Part shown: one piece after another, positions 32,581 through 42,906 of the stretch
Layout of the letters: every line of letters begins with the position of its first letter
Numbering within the stretch: the stretch's first letter is position 1
NCBI GenBank assembly: GCA_947090765.1
Contig: OX352322.1
Coordinates: forward strand, 1,321,501 to 1,385,500
Direction of reading: 5' to 3'
From: Pseudomonas sp. MM223
GTDB taxonomy: Bacteria > Pseudomonadota > Gammaproteobacteria > Pseudomonadales > Pseudomonadaceae
DNA: 64,000 bases
The notes under the pieces: generated by a model
The model's database searches: none
What the model was told of the DNA's origin: nothing
The model's input: the letters and a program-made list of their open reading frames with translations, nothing else
Translations under genes and position numbers: made by a program

Positions 32581-33546
32581 ATGGGTGGCAGGCAACAGCA
32601 GGGTGCGGCCCTGCTGATGGTGATGGTGGTGCTGGCAATGCTGGCGGCGGGCATGGCCTGGCTGGTGGAAGATGGCCGGCGCCAGGTGGATGAAGTGCGC
32701 CTGCTGCACCAGCGGGTACAGGCGCGGGCCATGGAGCAGGCCGGCCTGGCCTATGCCGGGCAGGCCCTGCGCGACCCCGCCTGGCGGCTTAGCCCACTGT
32801 TTTGGCAAGCCTTGCGTGGGCAGCCGCTGAACTACGATTTTGGTGCCGGTCAGGCGCAGTTGCGGGTGCGCGACCAGCACACCTGCTTCAACGTCAATGC
32901 GCTGCTGGGGGCCGATGGCGAGCGTGCCGAGCGCCAGTTGCGCTACCTGCTGGGCGACGACATGGCTGCCGAACGCCTGGTGGATGCGCTGGCCGACTGG
33001 CTCGACGCAGACAGCGATACCCGCCTGCAGGGCGCCGAGAGCGCCCAGTACCTGCGCCAGCAACCGCCGCGCCTGGCGGCCAACCAGCCGATGCTCGACA
33101 CCAGCGAGCTGAACCTGCTGCTGGAGCAGGACGCCGCCCGCCAGGCCCGCTACCCGATGCTGTGTGCCTTGCCCCAGGTCACCGGCTGGCGCCTGAACGC
33201 CAATGCGCTTGGGCTGGAGCACCTGCCGTTGCTGGATGCGCTGTACGAAGGGCGCTATTCGCGGTCATTGCTAAGCCGCATCATCAGCGGGCGGCCGGCG
33301 TCGGGGTATGTGGATGCAGCCGCGTTGCGCCAGGCGTTGGGGGCGGTGGATGACGAGACGTTCGAACGGCTGAGTGAAGGCTTGCTGCTCAACAGCGGGT
33401 ACTTTCTGCTGCAACTGTCGTTCGAGGAAGAGGGGCGGGTGATACGCAGCGAATTCCAGGTGGAGGCGCTGGGGGTGGTGCAATGGCATGCCCGGGTGCC
33501 GGCGCAGCAGGTACGGGTGCGCAGCCGGGAACCGATGGCCTGGTAA
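32581..33546 (+). CDS. gspK: T2SS minor pseudopilin GspK (XcpX)
   Basis: Tip pseudopilin of the type II secretion pseudopilus. The protein has 321 residues starting at ATG 32581. The prepilin peptidase site follows Gly8 (MGGRQQQG then [13 protein letters not shown]), and the usual Glu at +5 is absent, which is characteristic of GspK. The large periplasmic domain has LNVN-like FNVNALLG and the D-A-D-S-D-T metal region. It is separated from the other gsp genes by the phosphatase genes and reads in the same direction. A REP pair follows. Confidence 0.92.
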   Translation: MGGRQQQGAALLMVMVVLAMLAAGMAWLVEDGRRQVDEVRLLHQRVQARAMEQAGLAYAGQALRDPAWRLSPLFWQALRGQPLNYDFGAGQAQLRVRDQHTCFNVNALLGADGERAERQLRYLLGDDMAAERLVDALADWLDADSDTRLQGAESAQYLRQQPPRLAANQPMLDTSELNLLLEQDAARQARYPMLCALPQVTGWRLNANALGLEHLPLLDALYEGRYSRSLLSRIISGRPASGYVDAAALRQALGAVDDETFERLSEGLLLNSGYFLLQLSFEEEGRVIRSEFQVEALGVVQWHARVPAQQVRVRSREPMAW

Positions 33547-33558
33547 GGCTTGAGATTG

Positions 33559-33666
33559 CAGGGGCTGCTTTGCAGCCCATTCGCGGCACAAGGCCGCTCC
33601 TACAGGGGGATGCGATCCCTTGTAGGAGCGGCCTTGTGCCGCGAATGGGCCGCAAAGCGGCCCCTG
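33559..33666. repeat. REP pair (GTAGGAGCGGCCTTGTGCCGCG family)
   Basis: Inverted copies bounded by CAGGGGCTGC / GCGGCCCCTG lie between convergent gskK-side and phoX transcripts (gspK and phoX). Same family as 54292-54413. Confidence 0.88.
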
Positions 33667-33678
33667 TACGCTGGACGA

Positions 33679-35741
33679 TCAGGCAGTCCCGATCTCCCCA
33701 CCATCAATCCGCTGAATCACCACCGTCGAAGCCCGAGGCCTGACTGTGGTACCAGCCGGAGTCGCATCGGTGGCCTTGTCGGTATACGGCCAGTTCCCCG
33801 GGTGCTGAATGTTCACAAACAGCGTCTTGTTGTCCGGCGTAAAGGTAATCCCGGTCACCTCACACTCATTCGGCCCAACGAAGAAGCGGCGCAGGTTCAC
33901 CTGGTTCTGCGCATTCACTGGCACCTGCTTGCCACTGGCATCCACCAGGTCGGAAGGAATCACAGCCAGCAGTTGGTCGTTGGTGTAGTCGGTGAGGGTG
34001 CTTTCACCGTTGTCAGTCTCGAACCACAACACGCCGCGGCTATCGAAGCTCATGCCGTCGGGGCTTGCGAACTGGTTAAGCTCGGTCAGGCCAGAGCGGT
34101 TGATGTCAGCAGTGCCGGCGGCGTTGGCGCCGAACACGAAGATGTCCCAAGTGAAGCTCAGCTGGTCGTCGCTGTCGTGCCAGCGAATGATGTGGCCATG
34201 GCGGTTCGGGCCGCGCGGGTTGGCCGCGTCGACTTTTTCCGGGGTGCGCGCGCTGTTGTTGGTCAGGGTCAGGTATACATCGCCGTTCAGCGGGTTCACC
34301 GTCGTCCATTCCGGGCGGTCCATCGGCGTCGCGCCTACGGCATCGCCAGCCCCACGGGTGTTGAGGATGATGCCCGGCAGGTCACCATACAGCGCACCCA
34401 GGGTGCTGCCACCGGTGGTGGCGGTGGCCACGTCCAGCAGCAGCCATACGCCAGTGCCATCGGCATTGAAGCGGGCTACGTAGAGCTTGCCCTGGTCGAG
34501 GTACTTGGCGCCGGTGGCCAGGCGGTCGGCAGGGTTGGCATCGGCGGCGTCCCACACGGCGGTGGATACCCACTTGTAAAGGTACTCGTTGTTCGAGTCG
34601 TCACCCATGTACCACACCAGCGGCTTGCCAGCGACTGGCAGGCCAGGGGCGCAGCCCTCGTGGCGGAAACGGCCCAGTGCGGTGCGCTTGGTGGCCAGGG
34701 TGCTGCTGTTGTACGGGTCGATCTCGACGATGTAGCCGTAGGTGCTGGCTTCGTTGCGGTAGTCATCGGTGGCACTGGCGCCTTTGACGGTCACGTCGAA
34801 ACGGGCGAACTCGTCAGCCACTTCAGTGCTGTCGCCGGCGGCGCTTTCCCACTTGTACTGGCCGCTGGAAGTGCCCACGCCAATGCGGCGCTGGTCTTCG
34901 GGGCGGGTGCCTTTGTTGACGAAGATACCTGGCCAGTTCTCTTCACAGGTCAGGTAGGTGCCCCACGGGGTGTAGCCGTTGCCGCAGTTGTTGTTGGTGC
35001 CGCGGCAGTGGGTGCCGGCGGTGGAGTACTTGGTCTTGACGTGGTCGGTGCCGCGCAGCGGGCCGGTGATTTCCATGCGCGAGGCAGTGGTGAAGCGGCG
35101 GTTCAGCGGGTCGTTGTCGACCACCTGCCAGCGGCCGCTGACTTTCGTCAGGCGCACCACGCCAGCCCCATGGGCGTTGATTTCCTTGCGTACTTCCTCG
35201 ACCGGGCGCTTGCCGTTGACATCGGTGGTCGGGCCGGCCGGGTGCAGGGCGGCGGTGTCGATGTACTCGAAGTTGATCGCCAGCAGGCCGTCTTCCGAGC
35301 TCTGCCGTTGATGGGGAAGAAGTGCATGCCGTCATGGTGCATGCCCATGGCGTTGGCCTGGTCGGTCGAGGTGTTGCTGCCGTCGGACTTCCATGGGTTG
35401 CCGTTGCTGTTCAGCGGTGTACCCCACGGCGCCAGCACATAGGCACTGTAACCGGCGGCAACCACACAGGCGTCGGTGCGCGAGCCCGGGATGGACTGGA
35501 AGCCCAGTGCCAGTTTCGGCACCTCCGGTTCGGTCACCGGTGGTTCGGTGACCGGATCATCGTGATCGGAGCCACCACCGTCGAAGCAGCCTGTCAGGCC
35601 GGTACCGGCAATCATGGCGATGGCGGCGCCCAGGCTGCCGCGCATCACGCTACGGCGGCTCAGGTAGGCGTCCATGACGTTGGCCATCGGCATGTTGCCG
35701 CTGTGGTTCCGGTCCAGGTTGTCGCCGGTATCTCGACTCAT
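33679..35741 (-). CDS. uxpB: PhoX-family alkaline phosphatase UxpB (two-base frameshift as read)
   Basis: Phosphatase that frees phosphate from organic phosphates; in P. putida it is the Tat- and Xcp-dependent, low-phosphate-induced lipoprotein UxpB. The signal has S-R-R-S-V-M-R (RR at 29-30) and a lipobox L-T-G-C (Cys52). The PhoX (DUF839) body includes the NGNPWKSDGSNTSTDQ, MHHDGMHFFPING and EENWPGIF regions. The frame shifts near 35301: GAGCTCTGCC where GAGCTGCC keeps it. Removing two bases gives 686 residues with continuous homology, so the gene is probably intact. It is divergent from uxpA and the gsp operon. Confidence 0.9.
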
Positions 35742-35796
35742 CAGGGTGTCCTTATAGTGGCTGAGTTAGAGGAACCCGCGACTTTAGTGGGGAAAT

Positions 35797-35814
35797 ATGA
35801 TGATTGATTGGCAG
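35797..35814 (-). promoter_or_regulatory. Weak candidate Pho box upstream of uxpB
   Basis: On the minus strand CTGCCAA and TCATCAT are spaced 11 bases apart, matching CTGTCAT at 5 and 4 of 7 positions. It lies 56 bases before the uxpB ATG, about the same distance as the tatA box. Weak on its own; supported by context. Confidence 0.3.
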
Positions 35815-35880
35815 AAATGTTAAGGGGTTTTTAAAACGACTCGCTCTTAGAAGCGCATCTGACAGATCAATTTGGAATGG

Positions 35881-35909
35881 CTGTCGGATTTCTGCCATCA
35901 AACTGTAAT
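35881..35909 (+). promoter_or_regulatory. Three-repeat Pho box upstream of uxpA-gsp operon
   Basis: Three direct 7-mers, CTGTCGG (35881), CTGCCAT (35892) and CTGTAAT (35903), are each 11 bases apart, the helical spacing of tandem PhoB sites (consensus CTGTCAT). They point to the uxpA/gsp operon. A CAACAT (35920-35925) lies 10 bases past the last repeat, where a PhoB-dependent -10 is expected. Confidence 0.7.
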
Positions 35910-35965
35910 GCCAACGCCGCAACATCCGGGGCCCTGAATGAATGTGGAAAAGGACGGCGGGTGCG

Positions 35966-37606
35966 ATGGCGAGCAGTGTGCACAGGCGCGAAGTGATCGG
36001 TTGGATGGGTGTCGGGGCCTTGGCTCCGCTGCTCGGCGCTTGCTCCGCCTTCCCCGCGCAGCAGGGTGGCAACGCCCACCTCGACCTGTTGTACGTGGCC
36101 GATACGCTCGATGCGCGCCAACCCGGCCAGGCAGTGGTGCCAGCCACCCGCCTGGGGCCGGTCAGCCACCTGGGCCGTGCGCCGTGGATGACCGGCAGCA
36201 GCGCCAGCCTTGCCTACCCGCAACTTGCACCCCTGCTCGATGCCAGCCAGGCAACAGCCGCCCAGCTGGGCGGTTATGCGGTGCTGGCGGCGCTGCTGGA
36301 GCAACTGCGCGGCGAGGCCGGGGCAGGCAACAGCCTGACCCTGGAGAATGGCCAGTGCTGGAACGGCAGTGGCCTGGCCTACCTGACCCAGGGCGAAAGC
36401 GGGGTGCAGGGCAGCCAACTGTTGGGCACCGAAGCGCGCGTCAGCAGTGACGAGCGTGTGCTGTGGCCTCAACGCAGCACGGGGCTGTATCGCCAGGCTG
36501 GCGCCGTTACCCTCGGCGCTGGCCTGGCGGACGGGCAACGCCAGGCCCTGGGCCTGGAAGCCTTGCATGTCTTTGAGCGCGGCGGCGCGCGGATCGCCGT
36601 GGTCGGCGTGACCGACCCCTACGCCCAGGACCAGAAAGCCTCACTCAAACAGTGGTACCAGTCACTTCAGCCAGTGTTCGAGCAGGCCCGGCGCGAGGCC
36701 GACCTGGTGGTGGCCATGGCCGATGTCGGCACCGGCCCCGGCCTGTGGCTGGCCGAGCGGGTGCCACAAATCGATGTGCTGTTGTGCGCCCGCGGCCAGG
36801 ACCTGTGGCCGGCGCCCGTTGAGGTAACCCAGGCCAGTGGTCGCCGTGTGCCGGTGCTGTTTGCCGGCTGCCGGGGCAGCGGTGCCTTCCGCCTGCGTTG
36901 CCAGCGCGTGGCCGGGTTGTGGCAGTTCGACGGGCGTTTCTTCCCGGCCTTTGAACAACAACTGACGCCTGCCGCGCAACGGCGTGTCGGGCCATTGCAG
37001 GCAGCGCTGCGCCAGCAACGCGCCGGCCACGCGGCGTGGCTCGACCAACCGCTTGCCCGCGCACCACAGGCCCTGTGGCGTCGCGATACCCGTGGCGGCA
37101 GTTGGGACCGCCTGCTGCATCAAGCCTTGGCCGATGACAGCGGCATGCCGGTGCTGCTGCCCGGCCTGCGCTACGACTATCCGCTGCCTGCGGGCGGGGC
37201 GATTACACGCGAACACCTGATCAGCCTCACCGGTGGCTACCCGGCGCCAGTGGTCGAAGCGCCGGCGCGGCAGGTGGAGCAAGTGCTGGAAAACGCTGCA
37301 GAGCAGCTGTTCGGCGACCCGCTGCTGCTGGACAACAGCCAGGACCTGCCGCGCTGGCAGGGCCAGGCCTGGGGTGTCAGCTACAGCCCGCAAGGCAAGC
37401 GCATCACCGGGCTGGCACCGGTGCAGGGCCTGTGCCGCACCTTCGGCCTGCAGTTTGAAAGCCAGGCTGGCGAACCGCTTTGGCAACGGGTCGAAGCCTG
37501 GCTTGCCCGTCAGCGTGGCGACTGGCAACTGGCGCCGCTGCAACTGCCCGAAGTGCGTTACGTGCAGGGGCACCCGGGCTGGCACCCACGGCAGTTGGCC
37601 TCGTGA
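35966..37606 (+). CDS. uxpA: UxpA-like metallophosphatase/5'-nucleotidase-related lipoprotein
   Basis: The protein has 546 residues from ATG 35966. An upstream in-frame ATG at 35942 is possible but would sit almost on the predicted transcription start. The N-terminus has R-R-E-V-I-G-W and a lipobox L-L-G-A-C (Cys26), so it is a Tat-exported lipoprotein like UxpB. The body resembles the 5'-nucleotidase/SoxB fold, but the usual metal motifs (N-D-x-H and G-N-H-E) are not visible: the first reads VADTLD. Catalysis by the standard mechanism is doubtful. It is translationally linked to gspC (GTGA overlap) and is probably a dedicated T2SS substrate. The name rests on context with uxpB and is inference. 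Confidence 0.65.
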   Translation: MASSVHRREVIGWMGVGALAPLLGACSAFPAQQGGNAHLDLLYVADTLDARQPGQAVVPATRLGPVSHLGRAPWMTGSSASLAYPQLAPLLDASQATAAQLGGYAVLAALLEQLRGEAGAGNSLTLENGQCWNGSGLAYLTQGESGVQGSQLLGTEARVSSDERVLWPQRSTGLYRQAGAVTLGAGLADGQRQALGLEALHVFERGGARIAVVGVTDPYAQDQKASLKQWYQSLQPVFEQARREADLVVAMADVGTGPGLWLAERVPQIDVLLCARGQDLWPAPVEVTQASGRRVPVLFAGCRGSGAFRLRCQRVAGLWQFDGRFFPAFEQQLTPAAQRRVGPLQAALRQQRAGHAAWLDQPLARAPQALWRRDTRGGSWDRLLHQALADDSGMPVLLPGLRYDYPLPAGGAITREHLISLTGGYPAPVVEAPARQVEQVLENAAEQLFGDPLLLDNSQDLPRWQGQAWGVSYSPQGKRITGLAPVQGLCRTFGLQFESQAGEPLWQRVEAWLARQRGDWQLAPLQLPEVRYVQGHPGWHPRQLAS

Positions 37607-38028
37607 CACTCGCCGCGCGTTTGTTCACCGGCGCAGGCCTGACCCTGGCCGGCTGGCTGGCCGCCCAGTGCGTGCTGCAACTGGGCCGCCAGCCGCAACC
37701 GGCCATGGCGCCTGCTGCAGCCGCCAGCCCGCTGCCCGGGCTGATGGTCGGTCACCGGCAAGCGCCCATCGACGACGGCGCCATCGCCATTACCCGCTTG
37801 CCATTGCAGTACCTCGGCGGCCTCAGGGCGCAGCCGCTGTCCTCCAGTGTGGTGGTGCTGCGCTACGGCGAGCAGGTGCGCACCCTGGCCCGCGGCCAGC
37901 GCCTGGCGCCGGGGATCGTGCTGCAGGACATCGACACCGATGGCCTTGTTTTCAACAACCAGGGGCGGCGTGAACGCCTGCCCTGGCCGCCACGCCCCGC
38001 CGTGACCGGCTTCAAGCGGCAAGGATGA
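37603..38028 (+). CDS. gspC: T2SS inner-membrane protein GspC (XcpP), short form
   Basis: Links the inner-membrane platform to the secretin. The protein has 141 residues from GTG 37603, which overlaps the uxpA stop (GTGA). It has one N-terminal membrane helix (LFTGAGLTLAGWLAAQCVL), a Pro/Ala-rich linker and a small HR (homology region) beta domain (V-L-R-Y-G-E-Q-V-R-T-L-A-R-G-Q). No PDZ or coiled coil is present, so it is shorter than classic GspC. It is followed 3 bases later by gspD. Confidence 0.82.
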   Translation: MTLAARLFTGAGLTLAGWLAAQCVLQLGRQPQPAMAPAAAASPLPGLMVGHRQAPIDDGAIAITRLPLQYLGGLRAQPLSSSVVVLRYGEQVRTLARGQRLAPGIVLQDIDTDGLVFNNQGRRERLPWPPRPAVTGFKRQG

Positions 38029-38031
38029 ACG

Positions 38032-39798
38032 ATGCCTGTTAGATACTGCGTGGCCGCCGTGCTGAGCCTGGCCCTGGCCGTAGGCCTACCTGAGGCTCGC
38101 GCCGAAGAGCCAGTGTTCGATGAAAATGGTACGCCGATGTACGAGGTGAACTTTGTCGATACCGAACTGGGCGAGTTCATCGACAGCGTGTCGCGCATCA
38201 CCGGCACCACCTTCATCGTCGACCCCCGGGTCAAGGGCAAGGTTACCGTGCGCACTGTCGACCTGCACGACGCCGATGCCATCTACGACATCTTCCTGGC
38301 GCAGTTGCGCGCCCAGGGCTACGCCACCGTCGACCTGCCCAACGGCAGCGTGAAGATCGTCCCCGACCAGGCCGCACGCCTGGAGCCGGTGCCGGTAGAG
38401 GCGGGGGGGCAGCAGGGCGAGGGCAGTGACAGCGTGGCGACTCGGGTATTCAATGTGCGCAACGCCGCCAGCGAGCAGGTGCTGGGCATTCTCAAACCGC
38501 TGATCGACCCACGGGTCGGGGTGATCACACCGTACCCGGCGGCGCACCAGTTGGTGGTGACCGACTGGCGCAGCAACCTGGACCGTATCGCCAGCCTGCT
38601 GCGCCAACTCGACCGCCCACAGGAGGTCCCCGGCAACGGCAGTACCCAAGTCATCTACCTGCGCCACGCCAACGCTGGTGAAGTGGTCAAGGTGTTGCGC
38701 GGGCTTAGCCAGGAAGGCATGGCGCCGGCGGAAGGCGCGGGCGAAGGCGAAACCAAGGACAGGCCGGTGATGGCTGCCAGCGGTGGCCCGGGTATTCGCC
38801 TGGAGTACGAAGAAGGCACCAACGCCGTGGTCATGGTCGGCCCCGACAGCGAGCTGGCCGCCTACCGCACCATCGTCGAACAGCTGGACATCCGCCGTGC
38901 CCAGGTGGTGGTAGAGGCCATCATCGCCGAGGTGTCCGACAGCAGCGCCCAGGAGCTAGGCGTGCAATGGTTGTTTGCCGACGAAAAGTTTGGCGCCGGC
39001 ATCGTCAACTTCGGCAGCAACGGGGTGAACATTGCCAACATCGCCGGGGCTGCTGCCAGTGGCGACAACGAGGCGCTGGGTGACTTGTTGTCCGCGACCA
39101 CCGGCGCCACGGCGGGCATCGGCCATTTCGGCGGCGGGTTCAACTTTGCCATGCTGGTCAATGCACTGAAGGGCAAGAGCGGCTTCAACCTGTTGTCCAC
39201 GCCTACTCTGTTGACCCTGGACAACGCCGAAGCGTCGATCCTGGTTGGCCAGGAAGTGCCCTTCGTTACCGGCTCTGTCACGCAAAACAACGCCAACCCG
39301 TACCAGACCATCGAGCGCAAAGAAGTTGGGGTGAAACTGCGCATCAAGCCGCAGATCAACATCGATAACAGCGTGCGCCTGGACATTGTCCAGGAAGTGT
39401 CGTCGATTGCCGAGTCCAGCGCGGCCAGCGACGTCATCACCAACAAGCGCGAAATCAAGACCAAGGTCATGGTCGAAGACAATGGCCTGGTCATTCTCGG
39501 CGGCCTGATCAGCGACGAGTTGAGCACCAGCAACCAGCGGGTGCCGCTGCTCGGTGATATCCCTTACCTGGGCCGGCTGTTCCGCTCCGATGCCACCAAG
39601 AACACCAAGCAGAACCTGATGGTGTTCATCCGCCCGCGTATTTTGCGGGACGGGCCGAGCCTGGCCGGGCTCAGCGAAGACAAATACCGCACCTTGCAGC
39701 AGACCACACCGCTGCAACTGCCGGACCTTGCAGAGGGCACGCCGCTGCTGCAGGTATTCCCCTCCAGCCGCGCACGCCTCGAAGGCGGTGCCTGGTGA
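38032..39798 (+). CDS. gspD: T2SS outer-membrane secretin GspD (XcpQ)
   Basis: Forms the outer-membrane channel of the T2SS. The protein has 588 residues with a signal peptide (hydrophobic core at 6-20, cleavage near ARAEE). N0 to N3 periplasmic domains follow ([18 protein letters not shown] and [19 protein letters not shown], and later [18 protein letters not shown]). The C-terminal secretin barrel has VPFVTGSVT and the GGLISDE / [14 protein letters not shown] signature. Shorter than the ~650-residue classic forms. It overlaps gspE by one base. Confidence 0.94.
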   Translation: MPVRYCVAAVLSLALAVGLPEARAEEPVFDENGTPMYEVNFVDTELGEFIDSVSRITGTTFIVDPRVKGKVTVRTVDLHDADAIYDIFLAQLRAQGYATVDLPNGSVKIVPDQAARLEPVPVEAGGQQGEGSDSVATRVFNVRNAASEQVLGILKPLIDPRVGVITPYPAAHQLVVTDWRSNLDRIASLLRQLDRPQEVPGNGSTQVIYLRHANAGEVVKVLRGLSQEGMAPAEGAGEGETKDRPVMAASGGPGIRLEYEEGTNAVVMVGPDSELAAYRTIVEQLDIRRAQVVVEAIIAEVSDSSAQELGVQWLFADEKFGAGIVNFGSNGVNIANIAGAAASGDNEALGDLLSATTGATAGIGHFGGGFNFAMLVNALKGKSGFNLLSTPTLLTLDNAEASILVGQEVPFVTGSVTQNNANPYQTIERKEVGVKLRIKPQINIDNSVRLDIVQEVSSIAESSAASDVITNKREIKTKVMVEDNGLVILGGLISDELSTSNQRVPLLGDIPYLGRLFRSDATKNTKQNLMVFIRPRILRDGPSLAGLSEDKYRTLQQTTPLQLPDLAEGTPLLQVFPSSRARLEGGAW

Positions 39799-41246
39799 TG
39801 CTGCCGTACCGCCAGGCACGGCAGAGCGGGGTGGCCATGACCACGACGGACCAGGGTTGGCAGCTGTGGTTGCGGGCCGACGCCGACAGCGCCCAGTTGC
39901 AGGAGCTGCTGCGGGTACATGGCCAGCCCGGCAGGCTCGAATACCTGGAACCTGCCCTGTTCGACGAACGCCTCGGCCAGCTGTACCAGGGCGGCGATGG
40001 GGCCACTGAGGCACTGATCGAAGGCATCGGCGACCAGGTTGACCTGGACAGCCTGATGAGCGAGATGCCGCAGATCGAAGACCTGCTGGAAAGCGATGAC
40101 GAAGCCCCGGTAATCCGCCTGATCAATGGCCTGTTCAGCCAGGCGTTGCGCCTGCGCGCCTCGGATATCCATATCGAAACCTTCGAGCAAAGCCTGGTGG
40201 TGCGCCTGCGCGTCGATGGCCACCTGCGCGAAGTGTTGCGCCCGCCGCGTGCGCTGTCGGCCATGCTGGTGTCGCGGATAAAAGTCATGGCACGCCTGGA
40301 TATCGCCGAGAAGCGCCAGCCCCAGGATGGCCGTATTACCCTGCGCGCGGCGGGGCGCGAGGTGGATGTGCGGGTTTCGACACTGCCCGGCATCCATGGC
40401 GAGCGCGTGGTGATGCGTGTGCTCGACAAGCAGGCCAGCCTGCTGGCGCTGGGCAACCTGGGTATGCCAGCCGCGGTGTTGCAAGGCCTGCGCAGTTGCC
40501 TGGCGCGGCCCAACGGTATTGTGCTGTCTACCGGCCCGACCGGTTCGGGCAAAACCACCACCCTTTACGCCAGCCTCAACAGCCTCAACGACGGCAGCCG
40601 CAACATTCTCACGGTCGAGGACCCGGTGGAATACGCCATCGCCGGCATCGGCCAGACCGCCATCAACCCGCGTGCGGGGCTGACCTTCGCCAGCGGCCTG
40701 CGCGCCATCCTGCGCCAGGACCCTGACGTGATCATGCTCGGCGAAATCCGTGACCAGGAAACCGCGCAAATCGCCGTGCAGGCCAGCCTGACCGGCCACC
40801 TGGTGCTGTCCACCCTGCACACCAACAGTGCCGTGGGCGCGGTGACCCGCCTGCGCGACATGGGCATCGAACCGTTTTTGATCGCCTCGTGCTTGCGCGG
40901 TGTGCTGGCCCAGCGCCTGGTGCGGCGCTTGTGCCGTTGCGCCGTGGCACACCCGCTGCAAGCTGCCGAGCGCGACCTGTGGCCGGAACTGGCGGCGTTG
41001 GGCAGCAGCTACCACGCGGTGGGCTGCGAGCTATGCCAGGGCAGCGGCTATGTCGGGCGCCTGGGCCTGTACGAATTCATCGAACTGGATACCGGGCTGA
41101 TCGGCTTGCTGTATGACGGCGCCAGTGAACTGGCCATGCAAGATTACCTGGCCGAGCGCCGGCAAAGCCTGGTCGCCATGGCCAGCGACTGCCTGGCCCG
41201 TGGCGAGACCAGCCTGGCCGAAGTGCTGCGCGTGGTGCAGGGCTAA
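39798..41246 (+). CDS. gspE: T2SS assembly ATPase GspE (XcpR)
   Basis: Cytoplasmic ATPase that drives pseudopilus assembly. The protein has 482 residues. Walker [10 protein letters not shown] is at about 246-254, the Asp box (TVEDPVEY) follows, Walker B is LGEIRD near 314-319 and the His box is TLHTNSA. Near the C-terminus the zinc element is Cys379-x-Cys381 and Cys410-x2-Cys413; the first pair is CxC rather than the usual CxxC. Start ATG 39798 overlaps the gspD stop (TGATG); an alternative ATG at 39837 follows a ggggtgg and would drop 13 residues. Confidence 0.94.
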   Translation: MLPYRQARQSGVAMTTTDQGWQLWLRADADSAQLQELLRVHGQPGRLEYLEPALFDERLGQLYQGGDGATEALIEGIGDQVDLDSLMSEMPQIEDLLESDDEAPVIRLINGLFSQALRLRASDIHIETFEQSLVVRLRVDGHLREVLRPPRALSAMLVSRIKVMARLDIAEKRQPQDGRITLRAAGREVDVRVSTLPGIHGERVVMRVLDKQASLLALGNLGMPAAVLQGLRSCLARPNGIVLSTGPTGSGKTTTLYASLNSLNDGSRNILTVEDPVEYAIAGIGQTAINPRAGLTFASGLRAILRQDPDVIMLGEIRDQETAQIAVQASLTGHLVLSTLHTNSAVGAVTRLRDMGIEPFLIASCLRGVLAQRLVRRLCRCAVAHPLQAAERDLWPELAALGSSYHAVGCELCQGSGYVGRLGLYEFIELDTGLIGLLYDGASELAMQDYLAERRQSLVAMASDCLARGETSLAEVLRVVQG

Positions 41247-41249
41247 GGT

Positions 41250-42452
41250 ATGCCGACCTATCGCTACCAGGCCGTCGACCTCGCCGGCAAAACTCGCAAG
41301 GCCAGCCTGCAGGCTGACAATGAGCGCCATGCGCGCCAGTTGCTGCGCGATCAAGGCCTGTTTGCCCGCCAGTTGCAGCGCCAGGACATCGGCGATCGGC
41401 AACCCCGGCGCCAGCGACTGAGCCGTGCCCAACTGTGTGAACTGACACGTCAGCTGGCCACATTGACCGGTGCCGGCATCCCCTTGGTCGATGCCTTGGG
41501 CACCCTTGAGCGCCAGCTGCGTCAACCTGCCCTGCACACTGTGCTGGTGGCCCTGCGCGGCTCCCTCGCCGAAGGCCTGGGCCTGGCCCGCAGCCTGGCG
41601 CGCCAGGGGGCGCCGTTCACTGGCTTGTACTGCGCGCTGGTCGAGGCTGGCGAGCGTTCCGGGCGCCTGGCCCAGGTGCTGACCCGGCTGGCCGATCACC
41701 TCGAACAGGTACAACGGCAACAGCACAAGGCACGTACTGCGCTGATCTACCCCACCGTATTGATGGGCGTATCGCTTGCCGTGGTCATCGGCCTGATGAC
41801 CTTTGTCGTGCCCAAGCTTACCGAACAGTTTGCCCACGCCGGGCAAAGCCTGCCGCTGATCACCGCGTTGCTGATCGGCCTGAGCCAGGGCCTGGTGCAG
41901 GCCGGGCCTTGGTTGCTGGGGCTGGCGTTATTGACGGGTGGGCTCGGCACCTTGCTGTTGCGCAAGCCGCACTGGTGCCTGCGCCGCGACCAGATGCTGC
42001 TGCGCCTGCCGCGTATCGGCTGCCTGTTGCAGGTGCTGGAAAGCGCACGCCTGGCGCGCAGCCTGGCGATTCTGTGCAGCAGTGGCGTGGCCCTGCTCGA
42101 AGCCTTGCAAGTGGCCACCGAAACCGTCGGCAACCGGCGCATCCGCCAAGCCATGGAGCAGGTGCGCCAGCAAGTACAAGGCGGCACCAGCCTGCACCGT
42201 GCGCTGGATGCCAGCCAGCAATTCCCCCCGCTGCTGGTGAACATGGTCGGCAGTGGCGAGGCCAGCGGCACCCTGGCCGACATGCTTGAGCGCGTGGCCG
42301 ATGACCAGGAGCGCGGCTTCGCCCGCCAGGTCGATACCGCCATGGCGCTGTTCGAACCCCTGATGATCCTGGTGATGGGCGCCGTGGTGCTGTTCATCGT
42401 GCTGGCGGTGCTGCTGCCGATCATGCAACTGAACCAGGGCCTGCAACTGTGA
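41250..42452 (+). CDS. gspF: T2SS inner-membrane platform protein GspF (XcpS)
   Basis: The protein has 400 residues: an N-terminal soluble stretch (YRYQAVDLAGKTRKASLQAD) and two GspF repeats each with membrane helices. Hallmarks are L-T-R-Q-L-A-T-L-x-x-A-G-I-P-L (about 64-78), a conserved Ala-Ser/Gly segment (VGSGEASGTLADML) and a C-terminal helix FIVLAVLLPIMQLNQGL. It anchors GspE/L at the inner membrane. Starts 3 bases after gspE. Confidence 0.94.
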   Translation: MPTYRYQAVDLAGKTRKASLQADNERHARQLLRDQGLFARQLQRQDIGDRQPRRQRLSRAQLCELTRQLATLTGAGIPLVDALGTLERQLRQPALHTVLVALRGSLAEGLGLARSLARQGAPFTGLYCALVEAGERSGRLAQVLTRLADHLEQVQRQQHKARTALIYPTVLMGVSLAVVIGLMTFVVPKLTEQFAHAGQSLPLITALLIGLSQGLVQAGPWLLGLALLTGGLGTLLLRKPHWCLRRDQMLLRLPRIGCLLQVLESARLARSLAILCSSGVALLEALQVATETVGNRRIRQAMEQVRQQVQGGTSLHRALDASQQFPPLLVNMVGSGEASGTLADMLERVADDQERGFARQVDTAMALFEPLMILVMGAVVLFIVLAVLLPIMQLNQGLQL

Positions 42453-42469
42453 ATACAAGGAGTACTGCC

Positions 42470-42904
42470 ATGCAGCATCAACGTCGCCACCAGCGCGGTT
42501 TCACCCTCATGGAAATCATGGTGGTGATCTTCATCATCGGCCTGCTGATCGCCGTGGTCGCGCCCAGTGTGCTGGGCAATCAGGACAAAGCCATGAAACA
42601 GAAGGTGATGGCCGACCTGGCCACCCTGGAACAGGCACTGGACATGTACCGCCTGGACAACCTGCGCTTTCCCAGCACTGAGCAGGGCCTGGCCGCGCTG
42701 GTGAAAAAGCCGAGCCACGAACCGCTGCCACGCGCCTGGCGCAGTGACGGCTATGTGCGCCGCCTGCCGGAAGACCCGTGGGGCACCCCGTATCAGTACC
42801 GCATGCCCGGTGAGCATGGCCGCGTCGATGTGTACTCGCTGGGTGCCGATGGCCAGCCGGGCGGCGAAGGCCAGGATGCCGACCTGGGTAACTGGGCGCT
42901 GTAA
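42470..42904 (+). CDS. gspG: T2SS major pseudopilin GspG (XcpT)
   Basis: Main subunit of the pseudopilus. The protein has 144 residues; ATG 42470 is preceded by aaggag at ideal spacing. A GTG at 42449 overlapping the gspF stop is an alternative. The prepilin site follows Gly10 with Phe+1 and Glu+5 (RG then FTLMEIMVV). The C-terminal region has the GspG calcium loop: LGADGQPGGEGQDADLGNW. Confidence 0.95.
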   Translation: MQHQRRHQRGFTLMEIMVVIFIIGLLIAVVAPSVLGNQDKAMKQKVMADLATLEQALDMYRLDNLRFPSTEQGLAALVKKPSHEPLPRAWRSDGYVRRLPEDPWGTPYQYRMPGEHGRVDVYSLGADGQPGGEGQDADLGNWAL

Positions 42905-42906
42905 GG

